A stretch of 64,000 bases of DNA from Paenibacillus sp. FSL K6-1330 (GTDB lineage Bacteria > Bacillota > Bacilli > Paenibacillales > Paenibacillaceae). The position numbers and the translations under genes were made by a program. Below are positions 1 through 8,207 of this stretch, piece by piece. The notes under the pieces are model-generated. The model worked only from the letters and a program-made list of their open reading frames with translations, ran no database searches and was not told the origin of the DNA. Numbering within the stretch: the stretch's first letter is position 1; the number at the start of each line of letters is the position of its first letter. The stretch is taken from assembly GCF_037976825.1 (NCBI RefSeq), contig NZ_CP150269.1:5345501-5409500 (forward strand). The letters are read 5' to 3'.

Positions 1-136
1 GAATCTCATCGATTTCGTGCGGCAACCAGGTCGGATCGATGATAATGATACTCTCATCCAGCTGGATTACCGTTGATGTGGTCTGAAATAACGCACTTTG
101 AAAAATCGTCACCTGATCATTAGAATATTGAATCAT
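1..136 (-). CDS. MBL-fold metallo-hydrolase, N-terminal fragment
   Basis: Only the first 45 codons are in the window; the gene runs off the left edge. The start ATG is preceded by a GGAG Shine-Dalgarno eight bases upstream. The visible residues form two beta strands ending in a run of four isoleucines and then DPTWLPHEI, the pattern of the N-terminal strands of metallo-beta-lactamase-fold hydrolases, where an Asp-Pro/Asp-Thr turn follows the second strand. The metal-binding HxHxDH motif would lie beyond the edge and cannot be seen, so the family call is a resemblance only and no substrate can be named. It is divergent from cimA. Confidence 0.5.
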   Translation of the reverse strand, partial: MIQYSNDQVTIFQSALFQTTSTVIQLDESIIIIDPTWLPHEIDEI

Positions 137-319
137 GTCATAAACTCCGTTCCATTATATCTTCTTTAGTCAATGAAGTGTCTTCATGTCATTATCCATG
201 AGGAATCATGAAGGCTTCACCAACGCCTCCAGCATATCGTTACCCTTAACACGGGTCAAGAATAAGCCTCTATAGGTAAGGTTTGTTTTTTACTCTGTTA
301 CTTTCCCGCAAAGAAATGT

Positions 320-325
320 TATAAT
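320..325 (+). promoter_or_regulatory. candidate -10 box for cimA
   Basis: A perfect TATAAT lies about 50 bases before the cimA start. No good -35 hexamer stands 16-18 bases upstream (best is TGTTAC), so this is a weak call resting on the -10 alone. The rest of the 240-base divergent intergenic region holds short imperfect hairpins and no T-box or other leader that I recognise. Confidence 0.35.
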
Positions 326-376
326 ACAAAATTATAAACAATACGGTCCAATCCCGGACACCCAAAGGAGGACATC

Positions 377-1993
377 ATGTCTAAGTCCATTTCCATCTTT
401 GATACGACACTTCGCGACGGAACCCAAGGCGAAGGAATCAGCTTGTCGGCGGACGACAAGGTCAAAATCGCCAAGAAACTCGATGCTCTTGGTGTTCATT
501 ATATTGAAGGCGGTATCCCGGGAAGCAACAGCAAGGACATCGAATTTTTCAAAAGAGTCCAGGATCTCGGCTTAACCTCAAAAGTAACCGCGTTTGGCAG
601 CACTCGCCGCAAAGGCTCCATCGCCGACCAGGATGCCAATCTGCTTCGGATTTTGGAATCCGGCGTTTCTGCGGCCACTTTGGTCGGGAAGTCATGGGAT
701 TTCCACGTCCATACCGCGCTTCAGACGACACTTGAAGAGAATCTGGCGATGATCTATGATTCCATCGCTTTCCTGAAGCAAAAAGGCCTCGAAGTGATTT
801 TTGATGCCGAGCACTTTTTTGACGGCTATAAGAACAATCCCGAGTATGCTGTTGCCGTATTGTCCAAAGCACGAGAGGCAGGCGCTGATTGGCTTGTCAT
901 GTGCGATACGAACGGCGGCAGCCTCCCGCACGAGATCTCGAACATTGTTACATCTTTAGCGGGTCCATTGCCCGGCGCTCCACTCGGCATTCACACCCAC
1001 AACGATTGCGAGCTTGCCGTTGCCAACACCCTGAGTGCCGTACAGGCTGGTGTCCAGCATGTGCAGGGAACGATGAACGGTTACGGGGAACGTTGCGGGA
1101 ATGCCAACCTGTGCTCCATCATCCCGAATCTGCAGTTGAAGCTGGGCTATGAGTGCATCGGAGACGATAACCTACGCACGCTGACAAATACCGCACGGTA
1201 TATCAGTGAAATCGCCAACGTCAATATGCCGGTTAACCAGCCGTATGTGGGTAACGCTGCCTTTGCCCATAAGGGAGGCATCCATGTTTCGGCGATCCTG
1301 CGCGATTCCAGAACGTACGAGCATATCGAACCGGAGAAAGTCGGAAACAAGCAGCGCGTGCTTGTTTCCGAGCTTGCAGGACAGAGCAACATCGTATCGA
1401 AGGCGCAAGACATGGGTCTTGACTTTGATCCGGCTAGTGAACAATCCAAGCATATTATCGGAAAAATCAAGGATCTTGAGCATGAAGGATATCAATTCGA
1501 AGGCGCGGACGCCTCCCTGGAGCTGCTTCTTCGGGAAGCAAACGGAGAGCTTAAGGAGCTGTTTACCTTCGAATCCTTCAAAATGCTGGTAGAGAAATCA
1601 GCCGGGCAACCGGTTGTCTCCGAAGCCTTCGTTAAAGTCAACGTTGCCGGTGAGAGCATCTACACTGCGGCAGAAGGCAACGGTCCGGTCAATGCGCTTG
1701 ACAACGCGCTGCGTAAAGCGCTGGTCCAATACTTCCCGACACTCAAGGAAATGCATCTCGCTGACTATAAGGTACGGGTGCTCGATGACAAGGATGCGAC
1801 GGCAGCCAAAGTACGGGTGCTGATCGAGTCCAAGAACTTTGAGAACTCCTGGAACACCGTCGGGGTCTCCAGCAATGTCATTGAGGCGAGCTGGGAAGCG
1901 CTGGTGGACAGTATGCGCTATGCGCTGCTCGGCCAAATCTCACCGGAACAGGTGCATGAGTCCGCGACTAGACAAGGGTTGGTTAATCACTAA
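377..1993 (+). CDS. cimA: citramalate synthase
   Basis: This 538-residue member of the LeuA/homocitrate synthase family most resembles CimA, which condenses pyruvate and acetyl-CoA to (R)-citramalate, the first step of the threonine-independent route to 2-oxobutyrate and isoleucine. The DTTLRDG metal and substrate motif sits at residues 9-15, a GIHTHND metal-binding motif near 205, and the last ~130 residues form the LeuA-type allosteric domain that normally senses the pathway end product. The start has an AAAGGAGG ribosome site. Length fits the long CimA subgroup. Later pathway genes (leuCD, leuB) are not adjacent, so it probably shares the leucine enzymes encoded elsewhere. 2-isopropylmalate synthase is the alternative, but the N-terminal sequence favours CimA. 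Confidence 0.88.
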   Translation: MSKSISIFDTTLRDGTQGEGISLSADDKVKIAKKLDALGVHYIEGGIPGSNSKDIEFFKRVQDLGLTSKVTAFGSTRRKGSIADQDANLLRILESGVSAATLVGKSWDFHVHTALQTTLEENLAMIYDSIAFLKQKGLEVIFDAEHFFDGYKNNPEYAVAVLSKAREAGADWLVMCDTNGGSLPHEISNIVTSLAGPLPGAPLGIHTHNDCELAVANTLSAVQAGVQHVQGTMNGYGERCGNANLCSIIPNLQLKLGYECIGDDNLRTLTNTARYISEIANVNMPVNQPYVGNAAFAHKGGIHVSAILRDSRTYEHIEPEKVGNKQRVLVSELAGQSNIVSKAQDMGLDFDPASEQSKHIIGKIKDLEHEGYQFEGADASLELLLREANGELKELFTFESFKMLVEKSAGQPVVSEAFVKVNVAGESIYTAAEGNGPVNALDNALRKALVQYFPTLKEMHLADYKVRVLDDKDATAAKVRVLIESKNFENSWNTVGVSSNVIEASWEALVDSMRYALLGQISPEQVHESATRQGLVNH

Positions 1994-2009
1994 GATTGTA
2001 TCCAAATAT

Positions 2010-2057
2010 AAAAAGCGCGTATCCGCCATGTCTTGAACATGGTGGCCGCGCTTTTTT
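2010..2057. terminator. bidirectional terminator between cimA and the TlpA-like gene
   Basis: Arms AAAAAGCGCG and CGCGCTTTTTT enclose an inner hairpin (CCATG/CATGG type). T-runs occur on both strands, and the element lies between two convergent genes. Confidence 0.8.
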
Positions 2058-2085
2058 GGTGTTTCCGCCGCTTTTCGCTTCACAA

Positions 2086-2637
2086 CTAATTCAACAGCTT
2101 GGTTACCTTCTTGCGAAGATCCTTGGGGTCCGGAGCGCCCAGAATGATTTCCTGGATCACGCCGTTTCGATCAATCAGCACATTCGTTGGGAAGACCTGG
2201 CCTTTATACAACTCCTCGAACACTTCTCCTTTGGGATCGAGAAGGATCGGATACCGAAGTTCAAAATCCTTAACGAATTGACGCGCTTTCTTCTCATTGT
2301 CATACTTGGACACGTTCACGCCGTAGATTTCCAGCTCATCTGCATATTCCGCCGCCAACTTGTCGAGTTCCGGGGCTTCTTGCTTGCACGGTTCACACCA
2401 TGATGCCCAAAAATTGACGACCATTGCTTTATCGCGCGCTCCGCCGCCGGCATAGGTCTTGTCGTCCATCCCCTTCAAGGTGAAGGTGGGGGCAAGCAGT
2501 CCAGCCTTGGCGCCTGTCTCCGTCGGGAGCGGCTTCTCCTGCGTGAAGACGGCTTGAATGTTGTCGCCGGCTTGGTTATAGATTACAGCGCCTGCCGCAA
2601 CAACAAGCAGGACGAGAATGATGATATTTCGTTTCAT
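2086..2637 (-). CDS. TlpA/ResA-like membrane-anchored thiol-disulfide oxidoreductase
   Basis: A thioredoxin-fold protein of 183 residues with an uncleaved N-terminal anchor (about residues 4-20) that places the domain outside the membrane. The redox motif is WCEPC at residues 80-84 and the cis-proline is P150 in the VFPTN loop. The AhpC/TSA-redoxin pattern APTFTL near residue 50 marks the TlpA/ResA/StoA group, which reduces extracytoplasmic disulfides, for example in apocytochrome c or spore-cortex proteins. No ccdA or cytochrome maturation gene lies next to it, so the partner cannot be read from context. ResA of B. subtilis has the same length and CEPC motif, but orthology is not proven. Confidence 0.85.
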   Translation of the reverse strand: MKRNIIILVLLVVAAGAVIYNQAGDNIQAVFTQEKPLPTETGAKAGLLAPTFTLKGMDDKTYAGGGARDKAMVVNFWASWCEPCKQEAPELDKLAAEYADELEIYGVNVSKYDNEKKARQFVKDFELRYPILLDPKGEVFEELYKGQVFPTNVLIDRNGVIQEIILGAPDPKDLRKKVTKLLN

Positions 2638-2743
2638 AGGTATAGGTTCCTTTGCTAAACTTAGTTATAGTCCCTATTGTACCCTGAAACCCTGATCTTT
2701 CAAACACGCGATCAACTTCAATTATAGCCCGGGAGGGAAAAAG

Positions 2744-3271
2744 ATGAACCCGTCTGACATGGCCCTGGAGCAGCTTCTGCTGCACGCGGCAGTACAACAG
2801 CATATATCGGACTATACGTACGATTGTCTGCCAGAGGAAGCCTGTGGCGTCCTTATCGGGCACTCTAGCGCAATAAGTCGATCGGTAACTGTTACGCAAT
2901 TTATCCCCGTAAAAAATACAGCGGAGTTTCCCCTGCATTCTTTTCATCTGGACCCTGTTCAATGGACCCGCTTGGTGTTAACTGAAAAAGGAATCATCGG
3001 TTTGTTTCACAGTCACCCGCACACATCCCCTGAGCCGTCCGGCGAGGATCTGCTGCAGCTCCCATCCTTCGGCGGATTGCTTCAGGTGTATGCCATCGGA
3101 TCTCCTGCAGCTCCAAACGCTCCCGGCTTGAAACCATTACAGCTTCATGCCTACAAAATTATGCGGGAAAAAGAAACCGCCGAATTAGACAGCGATCTAC
3201 CGTCAAATTCCTGGGTTCGTCCGGCAGCGGAGTTCTATTCCCTCACCCCGATTCCTTGCCAGATTAAATAG
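2744..3271 (+). CDS. JAMM/MPN-domain metallopeptidase (M67 family)
   Basis: The 175-residue protein carries a complete JAMM zinc motif: catalytic E32 in EACG, then H89-S-H91, S99 and D102, fitting HxHx7Sx2D exactly. It has only the MPN domain, with a short C-terminal tail. Family members cleave isopeptide or peptide bonds, often removing a C-terminal residue from ubiquitin-like sulfur carriers (for example Mec+ with CysO). No ThiS/MoaD/CysO partner, E1-like enzyme or cysteine synthase lies beside it, so the substrate is unknown. The start has a GGGAGG site and opens a single-gene unit divergent from the TlpA-like gene. Confidence 0.82.
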   Translation: MNPSDMALEQLLLHAAVQQHISDYTYDCLPEEACGVLIGHSSAISRSVTVTQFIPVKNTAEFPLHSFHLDPVQWTRLVLTEKGIIGLFHSHPHTSPEPSGEDLLQLPSFGGLLQVYAIGSPAAPNAPGLKPLQLHAYKIMREKETAELDSDLPSNSWVRPAAEFYSLTPIPCQIK

Positions 3272-3307
3272 GGTAATAGGCTATTGCTGCATCCATCATG
3301 TTTGAGG

Positions 3308-4048
3308 TTATGCCTCGCTTAGATAGACATACAAATCTCCCAGGGTGATTGCATGGCCGCGCGCTTGAATTTCTTTCATATAAGCCGCCCACAACCGGGC
3401 AGTCATGCGCGCGTCGGACAGAGCATGATGCCGGCCCTCCACCGGGATGCCGCTGCTCCGCAGCAGCTCATCCAGACTGTAGTCCTTCTGCTCAGGATAT
3501 AATCTCTGTGCGAGCATCATCGTATCGAGGAGCCGATGGGTTAATCGGACCTTCGATGTCTTCCACAAGGCTGCGTTCAGGAATCCACGGTCATGCGCAG
3601 CGGCATGGGCAACAAGCACCCTGCCTCCGATAAATGCCATGAAATCATGCAGCCCCTCCATTAAAGGCGGGGCTGCATCAACCATATGCTGCGTAATTCC
3701 CGTCAGCTCAGCAATGAATGGAGGAATAGGAGCACCGCTGTTAACGATCATATGAAAGGTTTCGTTCTCGATCACTTGCTCGCCGATGACCTTGATAGCA
3801 CCGAATGACAAAATTTCATCACCGTGCTGGTGATTGAACCCCGTCGACTCCAGATCAAATACGACAACCTCCAGCTCGTCCAGCGGGGTACCCAGAACCT
3901 CCGGCCTCCGGTTATCCTTCATCTGGGATCGGATGAAGGCCAGCTGCTGCGCTGTCTGCGCGCCGCGCATGGAGGCGATGGCGGAATTAAAGTCACCCAA
4001 GCGGAGTGATCTCCAGAACCCACCGTTCGATTGTCCCGGTTCAGTCAT
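3308..4048 (-). CDS. DEDDh 3'-5' exonuclease (DnaQ-like)
   Basis: This 246-residue protein has the three DnaQ-superfamily motifs: ExoI with D65 and E67 in FDLESTG, ExoII around AHAAAHDRGFLN, and ExoIII HHALSDARMTA supplying the His and last Asp. It therefore should be a two-metal 3'-5' exonuclease of the polymerase III epsilon type. The first 55 residues form an extra helical segment absent from the minimal domain. Its start overlaps the stop of the upstream DUF294 gene by four bases (ATGA), so the two are translationally coupled. DnaQ-like domains are known to occur next to DUF294/CBS proteins in other bacteria; the substrate is unknown. Confidence 0.85.
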   Translation of the reverse strand: MTEPGQSNGGFWRSLRLGDFNSAIASMRGAQTAQQLAFIRSQMKDNRRPEVLGTPLDELEVVVFDLESTGFNHQHGDEILSFGAIKVIGEQVIENETFHMIVNSGAPIPPFIAELTGITQHMVDAAPPLMEGLHDFMAFIGGRVLVAHAAAHDRGFLNAALWKTSKVRLTHRLLDTMMLAQRLYPEQKDYSLDELLRSSGIPVEGRHHALSDARMTARLWAAYMKEIQARGHAITLGDLYVYLSEA

Positions 4049-5124
4049 GGGTTCCTCCTCTCCGCAAAACGGTGCTCTCGCTGCAATGACCGGTGTATCC
4101 GTCTGACCACACCAAGCGTATCGCGAAGCTCGTACTGCATGGTTTTGTTCTTGAGCTGCTCCTGCGGGATATACCCGCTGCTGATGATCAGCCCGTTCTC
4201 CAGCCTATGGGGCGTGTTATTTCTCAGCCGAAGCGCCGTCAAAAAAGCGCGCTGCACGCTTTCCAGCAGCAGGTTGCCTCCCTCAAGCAGCATCACCTTC
4301 TCCATGCGCTTTTGCGTTGAGGTTTCGATGATGCCTCTTTGCAGCGCCATCGTGCGAATGCTGTTCACAAGCGGAATATAGACGCCATACTTCACGTCAA
4401 ATTCACCGGCATGCTCACCAAACCGCTCCGTCACAATTCGTCCCATGACATTTAGCGTTGCCTTATGCTTGACCGTGTTTCGCAGCACGGCATTGCCGAT
4501 GCTCGGATGCAGCTCGACAGCGCTTCGGAAATGGTCAACCCATTCCTCCGATAGTTTGCCATCTCCTGCTACATGACGGAGATCCGAGGCGATGATGAAA
4601 TTGCGAATCGGCTCCCACTGCTGGTCTTCACACCACTCGCTAATCTGATTTTTCCAATCGCCAAGCTTTTTGCTCCATAATGGTTCCGAACACATTACCT
4701 TTCCCGAACATTTGGGATAGCCTGCATCCTCCAGCAGATTCGCCAGCCGAAGGCCAAATTCCCGAAAAAAAGGGAGCTGATCCTCCTCCAGCTCATCACC
4801 AATGATCAGTCCATTGTCCTGATCACTCCACAACGTAGCTTCCTGCCTTCCACTGCTGCCAAAAGCAACAAACGCATAACGCGCAGGAGGCCGGCCCAAG
4901 CCAGCCTCCCACATGTCCTGCTCACAGATTGCCGCGGCACGCTGTCCAATCAGATCGTGCATCGTATTGACGGATGCGATCCACTCTCTCATCTCCATGT
5001 CATGACGCATCTCGATCAGATGGTTCTGACAAGCGATCCGTTCATCTCGTAATTGCTGGGCTGTTGCTGCTGTCTGGATTTCAGAGAATACCGGAAACAG
5101 ATTGACGGATTTCAGAGGTTTCAT
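4045..5124 (-). CDS. DUF294 GlnD-like nucleotidyltransferase
   Basis: A 359-residue cytoplasmic protein. The nucleotidyltransferase signature is complete: G89-S90 followed by R93 and E95, then D101-x-D103 in SDQDNG, the metal-binding pair. The layout matches the DUF294 domain (related to the PII uridylyltransferase GlnD) followed by the helical DUF294 C-terminal domain over roughly residues 200-350. CBS and cyclic-nucleotide domains that often precede DUF294 are absent. It lies 48 bases downstream of the ammonium transporter and overlaps the exonuclease gene, so it is probably part of the nitrogen-regulated amt unit. A role in nucleotidylating a signalling protein is only an inference; no PII gene is visible here. 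Confidence 0.8.
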   Translation of the reverse strand: MKPLKSVNLFPVFSEIQTAATAQQLRDERIACQNHLIEMRHDMEMREWIASVNTMHDLIGQRAAAICEQDMWEAGLGRPPARYAFVAFGSSGRQEATLWSDQDNGLIIGDELEEDQLPFFREFGLRLANLLEDAGYPKCSGKVMCSEPLWSKKLGDWKNQISEWCEDQQWEPIRNFIIASDLRHVAGDGKLSEEWVDHFRSAVELHPSIGNAVLRNTVKHKATLNVMGRIVTERFGEHAGEFDVKYGVYIPLVNSIRTMALQRGIIETSTQKRMEKVMLLEGGNLLLESVQRAFLTALRLRNNTPHRLENGLIISSGYIPQEQLKNKTMQYELRDTLGVVRRIHRSLQREHRFAERRNP

Positions 5125-5172
5125 GCCGCGGCCTCCTTATTGCATATTCATTAACCATTTCGAGTTTATTAT

Positions 5173-6612
5173 TTATAATGCGGTGTCGCTTCCAGGTAAC
5201 GCTTTGCCTCCGGAACGAAACTCAGGGGAGTTCCCTTCCGATTCCGCCAGAAGTTTCATTTGCTCCGGATATCCGTAAGTTCCGTGTTCACTGATATCAA
5301 GGCCCATCAATTCTTCTTCCTCCGTTACGCGAATACCCATCGTGACTTTCATGATATACAGAATGATGAAAGAGATCACGAGAACGAATGCAAACGTTCC
5401 GATCAGACCCAGAAGCTGAACGCCAAGCTGACCGAAGCCCCCGCCGTAGAACAAACCTTCTTTGCCTACGCCTGTAATTTCAACAAGTCTCGGTGCTGCG
5501 AACAAACCGGTGGATACGGCACCCCACATACCGGCAATACCATGTACGGAGAATGCATATACAGGATCATCAATGCCTTTGCGGTCAAACCACTGAGCCG
5601 TAAAGAAGGTAATCGTACCGGCTACTGCACCGATAACAACAGCCGCCCAAGGTTCCACGAATGCGCAAGCCCCTGTGATGGCAACAAATGCAGCGAGGAT
5701 ACCGTTCAGCATGCTGGGTATATCCGCTTTGCCCAGAACCGCCCAAGAGATCAGCAACGCTGCAAGCGCACCTGCCGCTGCTGCGATATTCGTATTTAAA
5801 GCCACAAACCCGAAGAAGCCGTCCGTGAGTGCGGAGATGGTGCTCCCCGGATTAAATCCGAACCAACCAATCCAGATGATGAACACGCCGAGTACCGATA
5901 ATACCTGGTTGTGACCTGGGATGCTGTTAGGCTTCCCGTCCTTATTATATTTGCCAAGTCGGGGTTTCAGAAGAACGGTAGCCACCAGCGCCGCTGTAGC
6001 ACCTGTCAAGTGAACGACCGTCGATCCGGCAAAGTCCTGCATACCCAAAGCCCCAAGCCAGCCGCCGCCCCACACCCAGTGAGCAACAATCGGGTAAATC
6101 ACGATGGTGAACAGCAATCCGAACACGATATAAACGCTAAGCTTCGCACGTTCGGCCATACCGCCGCAAGCGATAGCTAAGGAGACGGCTGCAAAGGATA
6201 AATGGAACAGAAACATAATGGTCGTTGGCACATCGTAAGCGGACAAGGAATCAAACGAGCCTGATGCATTGTCACCGCTTAAGAAAAAACCTTCAAATCC
6301 GAAAAAGCTGTTCCCGTTACCAAATGCCAGGCCAAATCCTAGCGCCCAGAAGGCCACGATCGAAATGCCGAAGGTCAGGAATGTTTTACCGGCAACGTGG
6401 CCTGCATTCTTCATACGAACCGATCCGGCTTCCAGCAGTGCGAACCCTGCTTGCATGAAGAATACGAGCAATGCTGCCAAGAATACGAACACGGAGTTCA
6501 AACCAGCCGTTAATTCAACATTTGTAGCTCCTCCATCAGCGGCGAACGCGCTCGCCGGGAATGCAAGCAATGCGATTGCTCCCGCCATTAAACCTAGCCA
6601 TCTTTTGTTCAT
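5173..6612 (-). CDS. amt: ammonium transporter Amt
   Basis: The 479-residue protein starts with a cleavable-looking signal (ending near ASAFAA, about residue 25) followed by eleven hydrophobic segments, the normal Amt/MEP/Rh topology. The pore twin histidines are visible in IVAHWVWGG and in YAFSVHGIAG, and the NVMLKN-type gate region is replaced by SVRMKNAGHVAGKTF. It conducts ammonium across the cytoplasmic membrane. The start has an AGGGGAG site. Two GlnR/TnrA-type boxes bracket its promoter, which fits control by nitrogen status. Unlike the common amtB-glnK pair, the downstream gene is a DUF294 protein and not a PII protein. Confidence 0.95.
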   Translation of the reverse strand: MNKRWLGLMAGAIALLAFPASAFAADGGATNVELTAGLNSVFVFLAALLVFFMQAGFALLEAGSVRMKNAGHVAGKTFLTFGISIVAFWALGFGLAFGNGNSFFGFEGFFLSGDNASGSFDSLSAYDVPTTIMFLFHLSFAAVSLAIACGGMAERAKLSVYIVFGLLFTIVIYPIVAHWVWGGGWLGALGMQDFAGSTVVHLTGATAALVATVLLKPRLGKYNKDGKPNSIPGHNQVLSVLGVFIIWIGWFGFNPGSTISALTDGFFGFVALNTNIAAAAGALAALLISWAVLGKADIPSMLNGILAAFVAITGACAFVEPWAAVVIGAVAGTITFFTAQWFDRKGIDDPVYAFSVHGIAGMWGAVSTGLFAAPRLVEITGVGKEGLFYGGGFGQLGVQLLGLIGTFAFVLVISFIILYIMKVTMGIRVTEEEELMGLDISEHGTYGYPEQMKLLAESEGNSPEFRSGGKALPGSDTAL

Positions 6613-6630
6613 GTTTTACACTCCCCTTAA

Positions 6631-6647
6631 TGTTAACTAATATAACA
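6631..6647 (-). promoter_or_regulatory. GlnR/TnrA-type box II (promoter-proximal) of amt
   Basis: TGTTAACTAATATAACA matches the GlnR/TnrA consensus TGTNANAWWWTNTNACA at all fixed positions but one (C for A at position 7). It lies downstream of the predicted transcription start and just upstream of the Shine-Dalgarno, where bound protein would block transcription. Confidence 0.6.
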
Positions 6648-6668
6648 TATACTTGAATTCATATTGTC

Positions 6669-6697
6669 ATTATAGGGGGGTAAATGAATATCTGCAA
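6669..6697 (-). promoter_or_regulatory. sigma-A promoter of amt
   Basis: Read on the minus strand: -35 TTGCAG, a 17-base spacer, and -10 TATAAT. The predicted start of transcription is near 6662, which places one GlnR-type box near -72 and the other near +23. Confidence 0.7.
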
Positions 6698-6725
6698 CGA
6701 TTTTTTTCATGATAAACACCATTTG

Positions 6726-6742
6726 TGTAATATAATCTAACA
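6726..6742 (-). promoter_or_regulatory. GlnR/TnrA-type box I (upstream) of amt
   Basis: On the plus strand TGTAATATAATCTAACA, and its reverse complement, match TGTNANAWWWTNTNACA at every fixed position. It is centred about 72 bases upstream of the predicted amt start of transcription, a position suited to activation. Confidence 0.7.
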
Positions 6743-6831
6743 TTAAGTGCATTCAGTGCAAATTGTCTAACATCATGTAGAGTTAAAAAAGACGACTAAA
6801 CATCCATGTTTTTTTGTCACAACTATGACGT

Positions 6832-6861
6832 TTGACTGTATGGTTCATGATCATGTATCAT
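6832..6861 (+). promoter_or_regulatory. candidate promoter of the MerR-YugP unit
   Basis: TTGACT, an 18-base spacer and TATCAT lie about 70 bases before the MerR start. Each hexamer differs from consensus at one position. Confidence 0.5.
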
Positions 6862-6931
6862 ATTTCTATTAAAATGAAAATATAAATGCATTCATTAATG
6901 TCCAATTCAATGAAAGCTTGTGAGGTGATGA

Positions 6932-7381
6932 ATGATGGGGATCACGAGAGGAAACCTTTTCCGGATCGGTGAGCTGGCCAAGGTTGCCGGAATCAGCGAA
7001 AGAACCATTGACTATTATACGAAGCTGGGTTTAATCTCCCCTGAGAAACGGACGTTAAAAAATTACCGGTTGTATAGTTCTGAAACCTTAAGCACTCTCG
7101 AACGTATTAATCAGTTAAAGCAAGAGAAATATACTCTCGATGAGATTAAGGAGAGACTGGATCGCTGGAAGTCGGTACCCGATGATTCCGAAATGACGGA
7201 GAAGCTAACCAAGCTCGAAATACAGATGAGACAGCTGGAACGGGATGTGAAGGAACTCAACCCGCTTCTGCGTGAATTAAAACCAAGTCAAGCCCGGGAA
7301 GTACTTGCTAACATCCTTCCTAAAGGAGCTGCCTGTATCGAGTCGATTCAAATTTTGTTGAACCAGTTCACTTCGATGTAA
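6932..7381 (+). CDS. MerR-family transcriptional regulator
   Basis: The 149-residue protein has an N-terminal MerR winged helix-turn-helix (FRIGELAKVAGISERTIDYYTKLGLISP, about residues 10-37, then an NYRLY wing) and a long coiled coil over about residues 70-110. There is no recognisable effector domain and only one cysteine near the C terminus, so a metal-sensing role is not supported. It is not GlnR, whose recognition helix reads ARQIRYYE. A GAGGTGAT site precedes two adjacent ATG codons; either could be used. The YugP protease gene follows by 42 bases, so the two are probably co-transcribed. Confidence 0.85.
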   Translation: MMGITRGNLFRIGELAKVAGISERTIDYYTKLGLISPEKRTLKNYRLYSSETLSTLERINQLKQEKYTLDEIKERLDRWKSVPDDSEMTEKLTKLEIQMRQLERDVKELNPLLRELKPSQAREVLANILPKGAACIESIQILLNQFTSM

Positions 7382-7423
7382 TGGTGAAGAACCAAACGAC
7401 AACTTTGTATGGGGGTATGATAT

Positions 7424-8104
7424 ATGTATTCTGACTGGATGTTCATTCTCATTATTATCGCTTTTATATTCTCGCTCTGGGCTCAGTTCCGGGTCAAAGG
7501 CACATTTAATAAATGGGCCAAGGTTGAGAACAGCACAGGCATGACTGGATACGATGCTGCCCGGCACATGCTGGATGCGAGCGGTCTCCACGATGTTCCG
7601 ATTGAACCGGTGCCAGGCACACTCTCCGACCACTATGATCCGACTAAGCGCGTTGTGCGTTTGTCCGAGCCCGTTTATTATGAACGTTCCATCTCGGCTG
7701 TCTCTGTTGCTTGTCACGAGGTCGGCCATGCGATCCAGCATGCGGAACACTATCCGATGCTTGTCGCCCGGCACAAGATGTTCCCTGTCGTAAATTTCGC
7801 ATCGGGTATCGCTCCGTTTCTCTTGATTGCGGGATTCCTGTTCCAAGCCATGAATCTGGTCGGTCTCGGCATTCTCTTCTTCTCTTGCGCCGTTGCCTTC
7901 CAGCTTGTCACCCTGCCGGTCGAGTTTAACGCAAGTAACCGTGCCCGTCAGCTGATGGTTCAAGAAGGCTATATCGCCAATGACGAAGAGCGCGGAGTGG
8001 CTAAAGTATTGAACGCCGCAGCTCTGACCTATGTCGCTGCCGCCTTGATCTCTCTGCTTGAGCTGATCCGTTATATCATGATCTTTACAAGCAACCGGGA
8101 ATAA
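7424..8104 (+). CDS. YugP-family zinc metallopeptidase, membrane bound
   Basis: A 226-residue integral membrane protein of the Zn_peptidase_2 (YugP) family. A hydrophobic segment covers residues 7-20, the zinc motif HEVGH lies at 98-102 in the expected CHEVGHAIQHAE context, and two or three further membrane segments follow (about 115-150 and 195-215). Substrates of this family are unknown. It is preceded by a MerR regulator and followed by a strong terminator, making a two-gene unit. The length matches the family. Confidence 0.9.
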   Translation: MYSDWMFILIIIAFIFSLWAQFRVKGTFNKWAKVENSTGMTGYDAARHMLDASGLHDVPIEPVPGTLSDHYDPTKRVVRLSEPVYYERSISAVSVACHEVGHAIQHAEHYPMLVARHKMFPVVNFASGIAPFLLIAGFLFQAMNLVGLGILFFSCAVAFQLVTLPVEFNASNRARQLMVQEGYIANDEERGVAKVLNAAALTYVAAALISLLELIRYIMIFTSNRE

Positions 8105-8125
8105 TTTAATAAAGCGTAACAACAA

Positions 8126-8176
8126 AGGGCTTTCCTCTCTACCATGGTTTGGCGGAGAAGGAAAGCCCTCTTTTTG
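8126..8176 (+). terminator. terminator after yugP-like gene
   Basis: Arms AGGGCTTTCC and GGAAAGCCCT enclose a 24-base loop and are followed by CTTTTTG. It also reads as an A-rich stem on the minus strand, so it may serve the LysR gene poorly or not at all. Confidence 0.75.
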
Positions 8177-8207
8177 TATTAGGTTATTCTTGATGAATGA
8201 AGCCAGG

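Noticed and set aside
137..376. T-box leader for cimA
   Set aside because: No GGGTGG-type T-box sequence or specifier-loop arrangement and no leader terminator.
6932..7381. The MerR protein as GlnR
   Set aside because: Recognition helix and C-terminal tail differ from GlnR/TnrA; only the promoter boxes point to GlnR control.
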